Source: DATEAV01 sp964513155
Lineage (GTDB): Bacteria; Chloroflexota; Anaerolineae; Anaerolineales; E44-bin32
Length of the DNA stretch: 25,568 nucleotides
Direction of reading: 5' to 3'
Assembly: GCA_964513155.1 (NCBI GenBank)
Contig: CAZEMA010000029.1
Coordinates: 1 to 25,568, forward strand
The position numbers were made by a program, and so were the translations under genes. The notes beneath the pieces were generated by a model that made no database searches, was not told where the DNA came from, and worked only from the letters and a program-made list of their open reading frames with translations. The first letter of the stretch is position 1. Each line of letters opens with the position of its first letter. Shown here one piece after another: positions 1 through 8,190 of the stretch.

Positions 1-586
1 CGAGCCCCGGCCCGCCGGGGCCAGACCGCTCCGCCCGCGCGACCCCCCTTCCACCCGCGCGCCCCGGCGTCCTCGCCGGGGCGATACGAGACGCCCCCGT
101 TCGAGCCGCGCGCCCCCCGTTCGCCCCCCTTCGGGGATGCTCCCAGAAGAGCGCTGGGACCGTGAACGCGAGGCCGCGAGCCCTCCCGCTAGGACACACC
201 TGCCCAGAGCGCAGGTGCTGGGCCGGGACGGTGCGGCCCGCCGCTCCCTTCGGGGGTGCGGCGCGAGGGGTGGGACGGAGTCAGACGCGGCTCCTGTTAG
301 CCTTGACGTGGGAGCGCACCGTGCAACAGCGCCGTGTGCAGCAATCGCTCCCCTCGAGGGTGAGCAGGGCATCCAGTAGCCCACATACGGCCCCATGACG
401 CGTGTGTCTCTCCCCATGGGCCCCCTCTTGTTGCGCCGGTGGACCCAGGCCCCGCATGGCCCGAGTTCTCCTCGGTTGATCCTGCATCGACCAGTAGGGA
501 ATGTCGCCTCAAGGCCTACGCTTGAAGGCCAGGCCCCATCTATCCAAGCCCCGCGTCACGAGCTCCGCTCGGTGATCGGGCCGAGG
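1..586. other. Intergenic region at left edge, no gene seen
   Basis: Nothing here resembles a gene: the open frames are short, proline/arginine-rich and typical of very high-GC noncoding DNA. Positions 4-21 form another short GC hairpin. Positions 57-270 are repeat copy A. I see no clear feature in 271-586. The stop of the kinase gene, on the minus strand, lies at 587-589, so this region is downstream of it. No T-run following a hairpin was found to support a factor-independent terminator. Confidence 0.6.
57..270. repeat. Palindromic intergenic repeat, copy A
   Basis: This GC-rich stretch carries several stem-loops. Positions 61-82 form an 8-bp perfect stem (GCCCCGGC/GCCGGGGC) around GTCCTC. 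Positions 124-188 hold module 1, with the hairpin TCCCAG-AAGAGCG-CTGGGA. Positions 195-240 hold module 2, containing GGGCCGGGACGGTGCGGCC. Module 1 recurs at 3261-3325, 12805-12868 and 24859-24923. Module 2 closely resembles 21187-21232 inside an attC-like site of the right-hand array. No RYYYAAC/GTTRRRY core pair was found here. Similarity was judged by eye, and the exact ends are uncertain. Confidence 0.75.
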
Positions 587-2821
587 CTATGGCCAAATCC
601 TCTCGGGCGGGTACACGCCGGCACCATCGACAGAGTGGTACTCGTAGACAGCGATCACGGGATCGGCATAGTCGCCAGTGGGGCTGCAGGTCAGGTCGCC
701 GGTCAACCCCGGATAGTTCCTCGTGGCGTACAGGGCATCGCGCAGCGCCTGCCGGCCGATGTGCAGGGTGCCATCGGCGTCCATGACCGCCACTTGCTCG
801 ATCCTCGTCAACAGGAGTCCGACGGCGTCGTAGGCATGGGCGTGGAAGATGCTGATGGGCTCTGTGCCGAACCTTTCTACGTACTTGGGCAGGAAGTCCC
901 TCCTGTAGGCATCGCCGAAGGCCGTCAGGTCTGGGCTCGAGACCAGGAAGCCCTCAACAGCCGCGCCGGTACCCTCGGCCACATCCGGCGAGAACAGGCC
1001 GTCGGCGCCCATCAGGTAGACGTCCTCCAGCCCGGTCGTTTCCCGGGCCTGGCGGGTGATGAAAGCGCCGGCAGGCATGAAGATCGGGTAGTAGATCAGC
1101 TCGGGCTGGCCGGCGGCGATGTCGGCCAGGATGCCGCTCATGTCGGTCTGGTCGGGCGTAACCGCGCCCTGGCCGGTGACCGTGCCGCCCAAGCCCTCGA
1201 ACGCACCTCTGAAGACCTCGCACAGCTTGTCCGCGTACAGGCTGCCGTCGTGAATGGTCGCGATCGCGCGAACGCCCAGGGAGTTGTAGGCGAAATCAGC
1301 CGCCGCCGCGCCCTGGACCAGGTCGCTGTGGGCTGTCCGGAAGTACCCCGGCCATTGGTTCTCGTTCCCAGCCAGGGTCAGGTCCGGGGCGGTGTTGGAC
1401 GGCGAGATGACCGAGAACCCGGCCGCCGAGAGCAAGGGCATGGCCACACGGGCCTCGCTTGAGCAGGACGTGCCGATCACGCCGATGATGGTGGGATCCG
1501 CCGCCAGGCGCGTTCCGGCGGGCTGGCCGCCTTCGGCGCTGCAGCCACCATCCTCACCGGTGAACAAGACATCGTGCCCAAGCACCGGGCCATGGTCGGC
1601 AATGGCGATCTCGGCCCCGTTCCGCGAGTCGACTCCCAGGGTCTCGTTCGGGCCGGAGATCACGAGCAGATAGGCGATGTGGACCGGTTCACCCGGGCCG
1701 ATCGTCACGCAGCCGATGGCATCCGTGCACTGAAACAGCGACGTGCGGGGGGCGACCGTGGGCAAGGGCGTTGGCGGTGGGGGCGGCGCAGTCCCCCACG
1801 CCAGCGCGATCCCCCCGCTGGAGACATCGACCCTGATGGGCAACCCCCAAGCAAGCACAGCAACTGCCATTAGCCCCAGGGCCAATCCCACAAACCGCCA
1901 CAGTCTCCTTTTGGCGCTTGGCCTCCTCGGTTGCACGCTCGGCTCGGTCACGACCTCCTCCAGCGTGACGCCCTCGCCAACCACGTCGACTTTCGCCGCG
2001 GCCTCCGCCACCGCCGCCCGCAACGCCCGCGCGAGCTCCCCAGCCGTCGAATAGCGATCCTCGGGGGCCTTCGCCATGGACTTCAGCACTACTCGCTCCA
2101 CTCCCTCCGGGATGCTCGGATTCACGGCACGCGGCAGCGGCAACGGCTCGTAGATGTGCTTCATCGCCACCGCCATCGGCGTGTCCGCTTCGTAGGGCAC
2201 CCGTCCCGTCAGCATCTCATAGAGCACCACCCCCAGGGAGTAGATGTCGCTCCGCTCATCCGCCTTCCGTCCCAGCACCTGCTCGGGGCTCATGTAGTCG
2301 GGCGTCCCGATCCCCACCCCGGTCCCCGTGATCTGCTCTGTCGGCTCCATCATCCGCGCCAGGCCAAAGTCCGTCAACAGGGCCCATCCCCCTCGGTCCA
2401 TCAACACGTTCGACGGCTTCACGTCCCGGTGCACAATCCCTTGCCCGTGGGCATAGTCGAGCGCCTCTGCCATCTGCCCCACAAGCTCCGCCGCCATCAC
2501 CAGGCTAATCGGCCGGCCGAGCAGCGCCTTCAACGTCCCGGCCGGCACATAGCGCATGACAAGGTAGTACAGGTTCCCCTCCAAGCCGAAGTCGTGGACC
2601 GCCAGAATGTGCGGATGCTCTAGCTTGGCCACCGCCCGCGCCTCGCGCCGGAAGCGCTGCTCGAACCCAGGCCTCTGGGCCAGAGGCTCGGGCAGCACCT
2701 TCACTGCCACGTTTCGGTCGAGCGACGGCTGGTACGCCTTGTAGACGGTGGCCATCCCCCCCTGGCCGATCTGCTCCAGGATCCGGTAGCCGCCAACCGT
2801 CTGCCCAATGAGGCTGTTCAT
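587..2821 (-). CDS. Transmembrane Ser/Thr protein kinase with extracytoplasmic LivK-type ligand-binding domain
   Basis: The protein (744 residues) has three parts. A Hanks-type kinase domain spans about residues 12-270: glycine loop GQGGMATV (19-26), Lys41, catalytic HRDVKPSN with Asp133, DFG at 151-153, and activation-segment GTPDYMSPEQ. A basic linker and one membrane helix follow at about 309-328, then a proline-rich stalk (APPPPPTPLPTVAP). The rest, from about 365, resembles type-I periplasmic binding proteins of branched-chain amino-acid transporters (Peripla_BP_6), including GTSCSSEA and YYPIFMPAG. By family knowledge it should phosphorylate cytoplasmic proteins on Ser/Thr in response to a small ligand bound outside; ligand and targets are unknown. 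The ATG is supported by AAGGAGA on the minus strand (2826-2832). No PASTA repeats are present. It stands alone, with no PP2C phosphatase beside it. Confidence 0.93.
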   Translation of the reverse strand: MNSLIGQTVGGYRILEQIGQGGMATVYKAYQPSLDRNVAVKVLPEPLAQRPGFEQRFRREARAVAKLEHPHILAVHDFGLEGNLYYLVMRYVPAGTLKALLGRPISLVMAAELVGQMAEALDYAHGQGIVHRDVKPSNVLMDRGGWALLTDFGLARMMEPTEQITGTGVGIGTPDYMSPEQVLGRKADERSDIYSLGVVLYEMLTGRVPYEADTPMAVAMKHIYEPLPLPRAVNPSIPEGVERVVLKSMAKAPEDRYSTAGELARALRAAVAEAAAKVDVVGEGVTLEEVVTEPSVQPRRPSAKRRLWRFVGLALGLMAVAVLAWGLPIRVDVSSGGIALAWGTAPPPPPTPLPTVAPRTSLFQCTDAIGCVTIGPGEPVHIAYLLVISGPNETLGVDSRNGAEIAIADHGPVLGHDVLFTGEDGGCSAEGGQPAGTRLAADPTIIGVIGTSCSSEARVAMPLLSAAGFSVISPSNTAPDLTLAGNENQWPGYFRTAHSDLVQGAAAADFAYNSLGVRAIATIHDGSLYADKLCEVFRGAFEGLGGTVTGQGAVTPDQTDMSGILADIAAGQPELIYYPIFMPAGAFITRQARETTGLEDVYLMGADGLFSPDVAEGTGAAVEGFLVSSPDLTAFGDAYRRDFLPKYVERFGTEPISIFHAHAYDAVGLLLTRIEQVAVMDADGTLHIGRQALRDALYATRNYPGLTGDLTCSPTGDYADPVIAVYEYHSVDGAGVYPPERIWP

Positions 2822-3600
2822 CCCGTCTCCTTGCCTAGCGGTCGCGTGCGATTTCGCGGATCGCTCTTATGCCTGGGGAAAGACCCCCGAATGCGATCCC
2901 CCGGCCCTCGAGAGACCGTTCAGCGACCTTGCGCCACAGCGGCCCGATCAGATCCCCAGCCCCCATGTCGAAATCACCATTTGCCGAGCACTTCGGACGC
3001 AAGGGCTTCCCCGACCTGCCGCGGGGATCGAAGATGGGACAGGTCCGCCCGACCTCCTGTGAAGTTGGGCCGGTAGCTGCGGTGAAGGTGAGTGGCCCCC
3101 ATGACAAGGAGGTCCAGGGGTTCGTCTCGGGGATGGTATCGGCCCCGGTTCCTGCATCATGATATAGCCGAATCCAATGCGCTTCAACACCCTGCCTCCG
3201 AGGATGCTGAGGGCCGCATACAAGCCAAGAAGAGCACCGGGCCGAGACGGCCCTGTTCGTCCCCTTCGGGGATGCTCCCAGAAGAGCACTGGGACCGTGG
3301 ACGCGAGGCCGCGCGGCCCCCTCCGACCGCGCGCCCCGGCGTCCTCGCCGGGGCGACCCGGCGTCCCGCCGCACCCTTCGGGGGTGCAAGCACGGTCGAG
3401 ACTGCCCCACCAGGGAGCAGGTTTGCTGGCCAGAGTGCAAACCCCGCGTGCAGGACGTCTTTCCCCCCAGGGGCCGAGGCGCTCGAGTGGTACTCTTGTT
3501 GCATCAGACCGAGCAGCGGGCCCATGATGCGGGCCGCCCGACTTTCGCTCGCCTCTCCCCCAGGAGGCGCGCAGGCAAGAAAGGATGCCCTCCGACATCC
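2822..3600. other. Intergenic region containing repeat copy B
   Basis: This 779-base gap separates the divergently transcribed kinase and membrane-protein genes, so both promoters should lie here, but no convincing -35/-10 pair was recognised. The open frames through it lack recognisable motifs and look like high-GC shadow frames. Repeat copy B occupies 3261-3400. The rest shows no feature I can name. Confidence 0.55.
3261..3400. repeat. Palindromic intergenic repeat, copy B
   Basis: Module 1 (3261-3325) repeats copy A almost base for base, including the hairpin TCCCAG-AAGAGCA-CTGGGA. Positions 3333-3354 repeat the perfect GCCCCGGC-GTCCTC-GCCGGGGC hairpin of copy A (61-82). The two hairpins occur in opposite order in A and B, so the element looks like a mosaic of modules rather than one fixed unit. 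No flanking target duplication or coding capacity was seen, so it behaves like a REP/ERIC-type element. No integron core sites were recognised. Confidence 0.75.
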
Positions 3601-5157
3601 ATGGCAGACCAAACACCCACCAAAAAACCGAGCATAATCCTGCGGGCCGTCCGCCGGCTCGAACTGGCAGCCGGCCTCGCGGTCCTGCAGCTGATGTACT
3701 ACGAGTGGCTGGCGGGGGCCATGATCCTGTCCGGCCACCTTCCCTCGGCCCGAGCCGTTGAAACTGCCATGACCGCAGGCATAGCCACGATGATCTTCTC
3801 TTGGGTAGGCGTCATGCCCGTCATCGGGCAGATTCTCTGGGCACAATTCGCCGACCGGGTCATCGCCTGGTCCGTCGGCGGGGCAGACAACCCCCTCCTC
3901 CACGTCAATTGGTCTACCCCGGAGATCAACACCACGCTCCTCGGCCTGCGCCTCCACCTCGCCTCCCTCTCCGGGACCTTCCTCTCCTTTCTCCACGATG
4001 CCGGCCTGGCCCTCACGATCTTCCTCTCGGCCGGCACAGTGCTCACCTTTGTCCTGCGCCTCTTCGGCAAGTCCTACCCTCAGCTGTTCGCCATGAGAGG
4101 TCCCCTCGGCCCGGAGGCGGCCAACAATCTCTTCGCTCGTTGGGACCGCGCCGGGGGCAAGCTCATCCTGCCAATCCTGGCCCTCGAGTCGGTTGTGGCC
4201 TGCGTTTTCCTGTGGGGCCACTTCTCGGTGCCGGTTGTGATCCTGTTGGCGTTGGTCAGCGTAGCCGTTGCCACCACAATCGGAATCCTCTCCCTTCCCT
4301 TGCAGTTCCCACCCTTCGCCGGGATGGTCATCTATCTTCTCATCGCCTCCCGAACCTATACCGCCATGACCAGTCCACTGCCCGAGATTGCACGAATCCA
4401 TTGGGCCCTTCCAGCCGGCCTCGGCCAGTTCCTGACCCAGACCCTCCACCTGCCCTCGCCCGACATTTCGTTCATCACCTACCTGGTGGCCGTCGGGATT
4501 ACCATGCCGGTGATGATCTACCAAGGCATTCTGCTCACCTGGCTTGCGCGGCGGTTCCCACATTTCATGCCGGAGCCCCGCTTCGATCCAGCCTCGCTGG
4601 CGCCCAAGCCGCCGATGGCGGCGCGTTGGAGCAAGCGGAAACAATGGGCCGTCGTGGGTGGTTCCACGTTGATCATCTGCCTGGCGATACTGGCCGGCGT
4701 GTTCTGGTTTGCCAACCGGGAACTCCGCCTCAATCCGACGATCGGGGGCTTTGGATCCCTGGCAGGGACAGCCACCTGCCGAACGTTCTGCGACGAGGTC
4801 GGGGGAACCGGCGCCCTGCTGCCGGGCATGCGGCCGCCGGGAGAAGTTCGTACCGCCCAAGTCAGCCTGACGGGCAGTCCTGATGTCCGCTACCTCTGGA
4901 TCGAGCCGAGCATGCAGCCGGGCGAGGGCTTCCCGGATATCGCCCTGGATGTGCAGCTTCTCGACCCCTCCGGCAGCGTTGTGGCCGAATTGAGCGCAGC
5001 TGACCCCCTGATCGGGTGCATGGCCTCGGAGAACTGCTTCTATCGCAGGGTAATCCCTTTCACGGCCGCCCAGGACGGGATCTACCGGCTGAGACTGACC
5101 CCGCAGACGTGGGGCATCTCCTCCATCCGGGTCACCCTCCACGCCCGGGTGGAATAG
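3601..5157 (+). CDS. Polytopic membrane protein with C-terminal extracytoplasmic domain, function unknown
   Basis: The protein is 518 residues from the ATG at 3601. An open frame continues upstream to 3448, but that part lies next to the repeat and has no recognisable sequence character; AAAGGA about 13 bases before 3601 is a weak ribosome site. The first ~350 residues contain roughly seven or eight hydrophobic segments separated by short loops (for example AGLAVLQLMYYEWLAGAMIL and LILPILALESVVACVFLWG). A further helix, VVGGSTLIICLAILAGVFWF, anchors a C-terminal domain of about 130 residues. That domain is rich in predicted beta strands and has paired cysteines (CRTFC, CMASENC), reminiscent of PPC-like extracytoplasmic modules (DVQLLDPSGSVVAEL, DGIYRLRLTP). 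I do not recognise the family. The neighbours give no functional hint. Confidence 0.8.
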   Translation: MADQTPTKKPSIILRAVRRLELAAGLAVLQLMYYEWLAGAMILSGHLPSARAVETAMTAGIATMIFSWVGVMPVIGQILWAQFADRVIAWSVGGADNPLLHVNWSTPEINTTLLGLRLHLASLSGTFLSFLHDAGLALTIFLSAGTVLTFVLRLFGKSYPQLFAMRGPLGPEAANNLFARWDRAGGKLILPILALESVVACVFLWGHFSVPVVILLALVSVAVATTIGILSLPLQFPPFAGMVIYLLIASRTYTAMTSPLPEIARIHWALPAGLGQFLTQTLHLPSPDISFITYLVAVGITMPVMIYQGILLTWLARRFPHFMPEPRFDPASLAPKPPMAARWSKRKQWAVVGGSTLIICLAILAGVFWFANRELRLNPTIGGFGSLAGTATCRTFCDEVGGTGALLPGMRPPGEVRTAQVSLTGSPDVRYLWIEPSMQPGEGFPDIALDVQLLDPSGSVVAELSAADPLIGCMASENCFYRRVIPFTAAQDGIYRLRLTPQTWGISSIRVTLHARVE

Positions 5158-5613
5158 AAACGCGCTTGCCCCCTCAGCTCCGCGCCCATCCACTTCTGGT
5201 CCTTCAGCAGCCGCACGGCCTCGGCCGACAGCACCTGGAAGTGCAGCACCGGCTTGCGGGCTCTCGCGGAGAGGGCCTGCATTTGACAACCTCGCACCCC
5301 GATTTCACGAGGTTGAGCCGTTCCCGCTTTCTCACCATCGCGTGCCGCCAGACCCGGGCGCATGTCGCTATGCTCGAGCAGAAGCCGGGCGAGCGCCTGG
5401 CCTGGGTTTCGGTACCCTCCCAGCCGGACGAGGGTCTTCGGGCTCATGCGCGCCTCATGAGTCGACGGGTCGCCACTTACCGTATTCGATTTCGCTGGGA
5501 GGCCCAGCGTGACAACGTGTGAGCTGAGGATTTCTTGGCCGGCCTCGCCATCCTAGGCCCCCACCCCTTTCACTTTGCTTCGCTCGGAGGATAATTGTCG
5601 ATTGAAGGACGCT
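5158..5613. other. Gap upstream of the kdpD-like gene
   Basis: Apart from the saccharopine-dehydrogenase-like remnant (5163-5447), nothing recognisable lies here. Positions 5448-5613 should carry the promoter of the two-component operon. I could not identify a convincing -35/-10 pair. CGGAGG at 5585-5590 and GAAGGA at 5604-5609 are the candidate ribosome sites for the kinase start. Confidence 0.5.
5163..5447 (-). pseudogene. Internally deleted remnant of a saccharopine-dehydrogenase-like gene
   Basis: Read on the minus strand, this gives the two ends of the protein encoded intact at 12970-14103, with about 290 residues missing between them. The first part (about 5423-5328) reads LGGYRNPGQALARLLLEHS then RDGEK, matching the intact LGGYGNTGRALARLLLEHS and RDGQK. 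The second part (about 5255-5164) contains LHFQVLSAEAVRLLKD, matching LHFQALLADPVRLLKD at the intact C terminus. The frame stays open across the junction. The nucleotide-binding GxxGxxG is damaged (GGYRNPG) and the whole catalytic middle is gone, so it cannot encode the enzyme. It is a decayed paralogue or gene fragment. Confidence 0.8.
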
Positions 5614-7092
5614 ATGCGCCGAGTCGCGATCCGCACGGTCTCTCGCTCGCTTCTTGCAGTCCTGATGATCGTCCTCACCAGCGGCTTGCTGTATGCCTTT
5701 CGGGAATTGGTCACCACACCCACCGTGGCGCTGCTCTACCTTCTCCCAGTGGGCTTGAGCACTGCTCTCTGGGGACTGGGGCCCGGGCTGGTCGCCGCGC
5801 TGGGAGCCTTCCTCGCGTTCAACTACTTCTTCCTGCCCCCCTATTTCACGCTACACGTGTTACGCGCCGAGGATATCCTTGTCCTTCTCGTATTCCTGGT
5901 CGTGGCCGTCACCATCAGCCAGCTCGTTGGCCGGGCCAAGTCCAGCCTGGCGCGGGCGCAAGCAAGGGAACATGAAGCAATCCACCTGCACGAGTTGACG
6001 GCCGCCCTCGTGGGACTGCGCAACGGCAAGTCGATTGTGAGGGTGGTCGCCGAACAGGTGCTCGCAACCTTCCGCGGGGATTTCGTCCGAGTGAGCGTCC
6101 GACCCGAGAATAATGCCGACCTCGAGGTCCTGGCCTTGCCCTCGGATGCCGGCCTGCCGATGCAGAGGCCCACGTCCCTTGTCCCCATCCAGGGGATGCG
6201 AGGCCAGATGGGGGAGATCACTCTGTGGCGCGGGGAAGGCGGGGTCACATCCGAGGAGGAGCAGCTTCTGCGCACATTCGGCAGAGAGGCGGCACTGGCT
6301 GTGGAGCGCGTGGGCCTGGCGCTGGCGGAAGACCGCGCCCATGCGCTGGCGCAGAGCGACGCCCTCAAGTCGGCGATACTCTCCTCGGTCTCACACGAAC
6401 TGCGCACGCCGTTGGCTACAATCAAGGCCGCAGTGACCAGTCTGCGCAGCGCCGCGGTGAGCTGGGACACCGAGGCACGCGATGAGTTGCTGGAGGCGGT
6501 TGAGGAGGAAACCGATCACCTGAACGACCTGGTCGGCAACCTGCTCGACATGTCGCGAATCGAGGCCGGCTCGCTCAAGCCACTGCGGCAGTGGAACGAC
6601 CTGGGCGAGATCCTGCGGTCGGTCCTCGGCGGGATGAAGAAGGCGCTTGCCCAGCACTCGGTTGTGGCTGAGATCCCATCGGACCTAGCGCTCGTTCCCG
6701 TGGACTTCGTCGAGATTGAACAAGTGTTTCGCAACCTGTTGAGCAACAGCGCCAAGTACTCACCACCCGAGACCACGATTCGTGTCTCGGCACGGCAGGA
6801 GGGCTCGTGGGTGTTGGTGGAAGTCCAGAACGAAGGTCCATCGATCCCCGAGGACTACCTGGAGCGCATCTTCGACAAATTCTTTCGCGTCACGGCACGC
6901 GAGCAAATCACCGGCACCGGCCTGGGCCTCTCGATCTGCAGGGGAATCGTTGAAGCCCATGGCGGGCGCATCTGGGCAGAGAACCTGCCCGGCGGGATGG
7001 CCTTCAAGTTCCTGCTCCCGATGACCTGGGAAGGCTCGGGCCCTCGTGAATTGGATAGCCATGAACCAGCATCCTCACATCCTGGTGATTGA
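5614..7092 (+). CDS. kdpD: KdpD-like sensor histidine kinase (DUF4118-GAF-HisKA-HATPase)
   Basis: The protein is 492 residues from the ATG at 5614, preceded by GAAGGA. In-frame TTG starts at 5602 and 5575 are alternatives. The N terminus has four closely spaced membrane helices typical of the DUF4118 domain of KdpD (TPTVALLYLLPVGLSTALWG, FLAFNYFFLPPYFTLHV). A GAF-like region follows, then the dimerisation/phosphoacceptor helix SHELRTPLATIK with His261. The ATPase domain has an N box (NLLSNSAKYSPP), a G1 box and a G2 box (GTGLGLSI). It autophosphorylates on His and passes phosphate to the adjacent regulator. Unlike full KdpD (about 900 residues) it lacks the cytoplasmic KdpD and USP domains, so sensing must use the membrane and GAF parts. 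The 3' end overlaps the regulator gene, indicating one operon. Confidence 0.92.
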   Translation: MRRVAIRTVSRSLLAVLMIVLTSGLLYAFRELVTTPTVALLYLLPVGLSTALWGLGPGLVAALGAFLAFNYFFLPPYFTLHVLRAEDILVLLVFLVVAVTISQLVGRAKSSLARAQAREHEAIHLHELTAALVGLRNGKSIVRVVAEQVLATFRGDFVRVSVRPENNADLEVLALPSDAGLPMQRPTSLVPIQGMRGQMGEITLWRGEGGVTSEEEQLLRTFGREAALAVERVGLALAEDRAHALAQSDALKSAILSSVSHELRTPLATIKAAVTSLRSAAVSWDTEARDELLEAVEEETDHLNDLVGNLLDMSRIEAGSLKPLRQWNDLGEILRSVLGGMKKALAQHSVVAEIPSDLALVPVDFVEIEQVFRNLLSNSAKYSPPETTIRVSARQEGSWVLVEVQNEGPSIPEDYLERIFDKFFRVTAREQITGTGLGLSICRGIVEAHGGRIWAENLPGGMAFKFLLPMTWEGSGPRELDSHEPASSHPGD

Positions 7093-7756
7093 CGACGAGC
7101 CGCAGATCCTGCGGGCGCTGCGCACCATTCTCGGAGCGAAGGGGTTCCGCGTGTCCACAGCCAGCCGGGGCGAAGAGGGTCTGACCCTGGCCGCGGCGCA
7201 GCCGCCTGACGTGGTTATTCTGGATCTGAGTCTCCCCGACCTTGATGGCTTCGAGGTCTGCGCGCGGCTGCGTGAGTGGACCCAGGCTCCAATCATTGTC
7301 CTTTCGGTGCGCGACGCTGAGGGCGACAAGGTGCGCGCCCTCGACCGTGGGGCCGACGATTACCTGACGAAACCCTTCGGGATCGAGGAGTTGCTCGCCC
7401 GAATTCGCGTGGCAATGCGCCACTCGGTGCAAGCCCAAGGCGCCAAGGAAACGCTTGTGAAGGCCGGGGCCCTGGAAATTGACCTGGCTCAACACCGGGT
7501 ACTGAAGAACGGCCACGAGGTTAAGCTGACGGGTACAGAATTCAAGCTGCTAGCCTACCTCGTCGCCAACGCCGGCCGGGTGCTTACGCACCGATCACTC
7601 CTGACCTCGGTCTGGGGCCCTGCGGACGCCGACCATGTCGAGTACCTGCGCGTGTTCGTCCGCCAGCTTCGCAAGAAGCTCGAGGACAATCCTGAGGACC
7701 CACAGTACTTTCTGACCGAACCAGGAGTCGGATACCGCTTCGTCGTTGAGGAGTAG
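7061..7756 (+). CDS. kdpE: KdpE-like response regulator, OmpR/PhoB family
   Basis: The protein is 231 residues from ATG 7061 (GTG at 7046 is an in-frame alternative). The receiver domain begins HILVIDDEPQ with its acidic pair, has phosphoacceptor Asp55 in VVILDLSLPD, and the conserved Lys in TKPF. The C-terminal half is a winged helix of the OmpR/PhoB type (LTGTEFKLLAYLVANAGRVL, then DHVEYLRVFVRQLRKKLED and GVGYRF), very close to KdpE. It starts inside the kinase gene, so the two are translationally coupled. In characterised systems KdpE activates kdpFABC under K+ limitation. No kdpFABC genes are in this window, but an APC permease follows at 8641, a possible substitute target. A hairpin terminator lies at 7805-7826. 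Confidence 0.93.
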   Translation: MNQHPHILVIDDEPQILRALRTILGAKGFRVSTASRGEEGLTLAAAQPPDVVILDLSLPDLDGFEVCARLREWTQAPIIVLSVRDAEGDKVRALDRGADDYLTKPFGIEELLARIRVAMRHSVQAQGAKETLVKAGALEIDLAQHRVLKNGHEVKLTGTEFKLLAYLVANAGRVLTHRSLLTSVWGPADADHVEYLRVFVRQLRKKLEDNPEDPQYFLTEPGVGYRFVVEE

Positions 7757-7804
7757 CCGGCAGCCTCTACCTCCACGGCTCGTAGGACTCTTTTCCCACC
7801 GCCC

Positions 7805-7830
7805 AGACGCCCTTTACAGGGCGTCTTCAT
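7805..7830 (+). terminator. Probable intrinsic terminator of the kdpDE-like operon
   Basis: An 8-bp perfect stem, AGACGCCC/GGGCGTCT, encloses TTTACA and is followed by TCATT, about 50 bases after the regulator stop. The T-tract is short. Position and stem quality support termination of the two-component operon. Confidence 0.65.
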
Positions 7831-7855
7831 TGAGAGCGCCTTTGTGTGAGAGATG

Positions 7856-7908
7856 ACGGGATATCTGTGGCGGTGCGGGCCAAGCCCGCACCGCCACAGA
7901 TATCCCGT
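7856..7908. repeat. 25-bp perfect inverted repeat with a 3-base loop
   Basis: Positions 7856-7880 and 7884-7908 are exact reverse complements over 25 bases, separated only by CAA. The left arm runs from ACGGGATATCTG to GGTGCGGGC. No T-run follows, so it is not a classical intrinsic terminator, although it could back up the one at 7805 or protect an mRNA end. Such perfection suggests recent origin or selection. It is unrelated in sequence to the palindromic repeat copies elsewhere in the window. Confidence 0.9.
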
Positions 7909-8190
7909 GTCCTTCCTCGCAAGCGCTCTTTCAACACCCTCTCTTTATTCGTTCTTTACGGGATTCCCCTTGGTCTTTGTCAGCGCCTTATGGCCGCGTC
8001 GTAGACTCGCCATGGAAGAGACGATGCGAGGATGTCTGCTTGGAAAGCTGAAATGGCGCGCGACGTCACTACTGCACGAGGTCCAGTGCCTTTTCCGCCG
8101 GGCAACTCTCCGGTCGTGACACGCGTGCCAGCGAGAAGAGCAATGGTGTGCCAGGCAAGCAATGCCGCTCCCGGCGTGTAGGAGGCCAGC

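Larger units (their letters stand above)
7757..8190. other. Gap between kdpE-like gene and small unknown gene
   Basis: This holds the terminator hairpin (7805-7830) and the perfect inverted repeat (7856-7908). From 7909 to 8180 I see no gene or recognisable motif. The strong ribosome site GGAGG at 8181-8185 belongs to the gene starting at 8191. A promoter for that gene should lie between the hairpins and 8180 but was not recognised. Confidence 0.6.

Noticed and set aside
395..1462. Plus-strand open frame of 355 codons opposite the Ser/Thr kinase
   Set aside because: It is antisense to a clear kinase/binding-protein gene, with arginine/glycine-rich composition and no motifs; it is a high-GC shadow frame.
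3184..5289. Minus-strand open frame of 701 codons opposite the membrane protein
   Set aside because: The plus strand encodes coherent membrane helices; the minus frame is low-complexity (Gly, Glu, Gln, Arg) and crosses repeat copy B.
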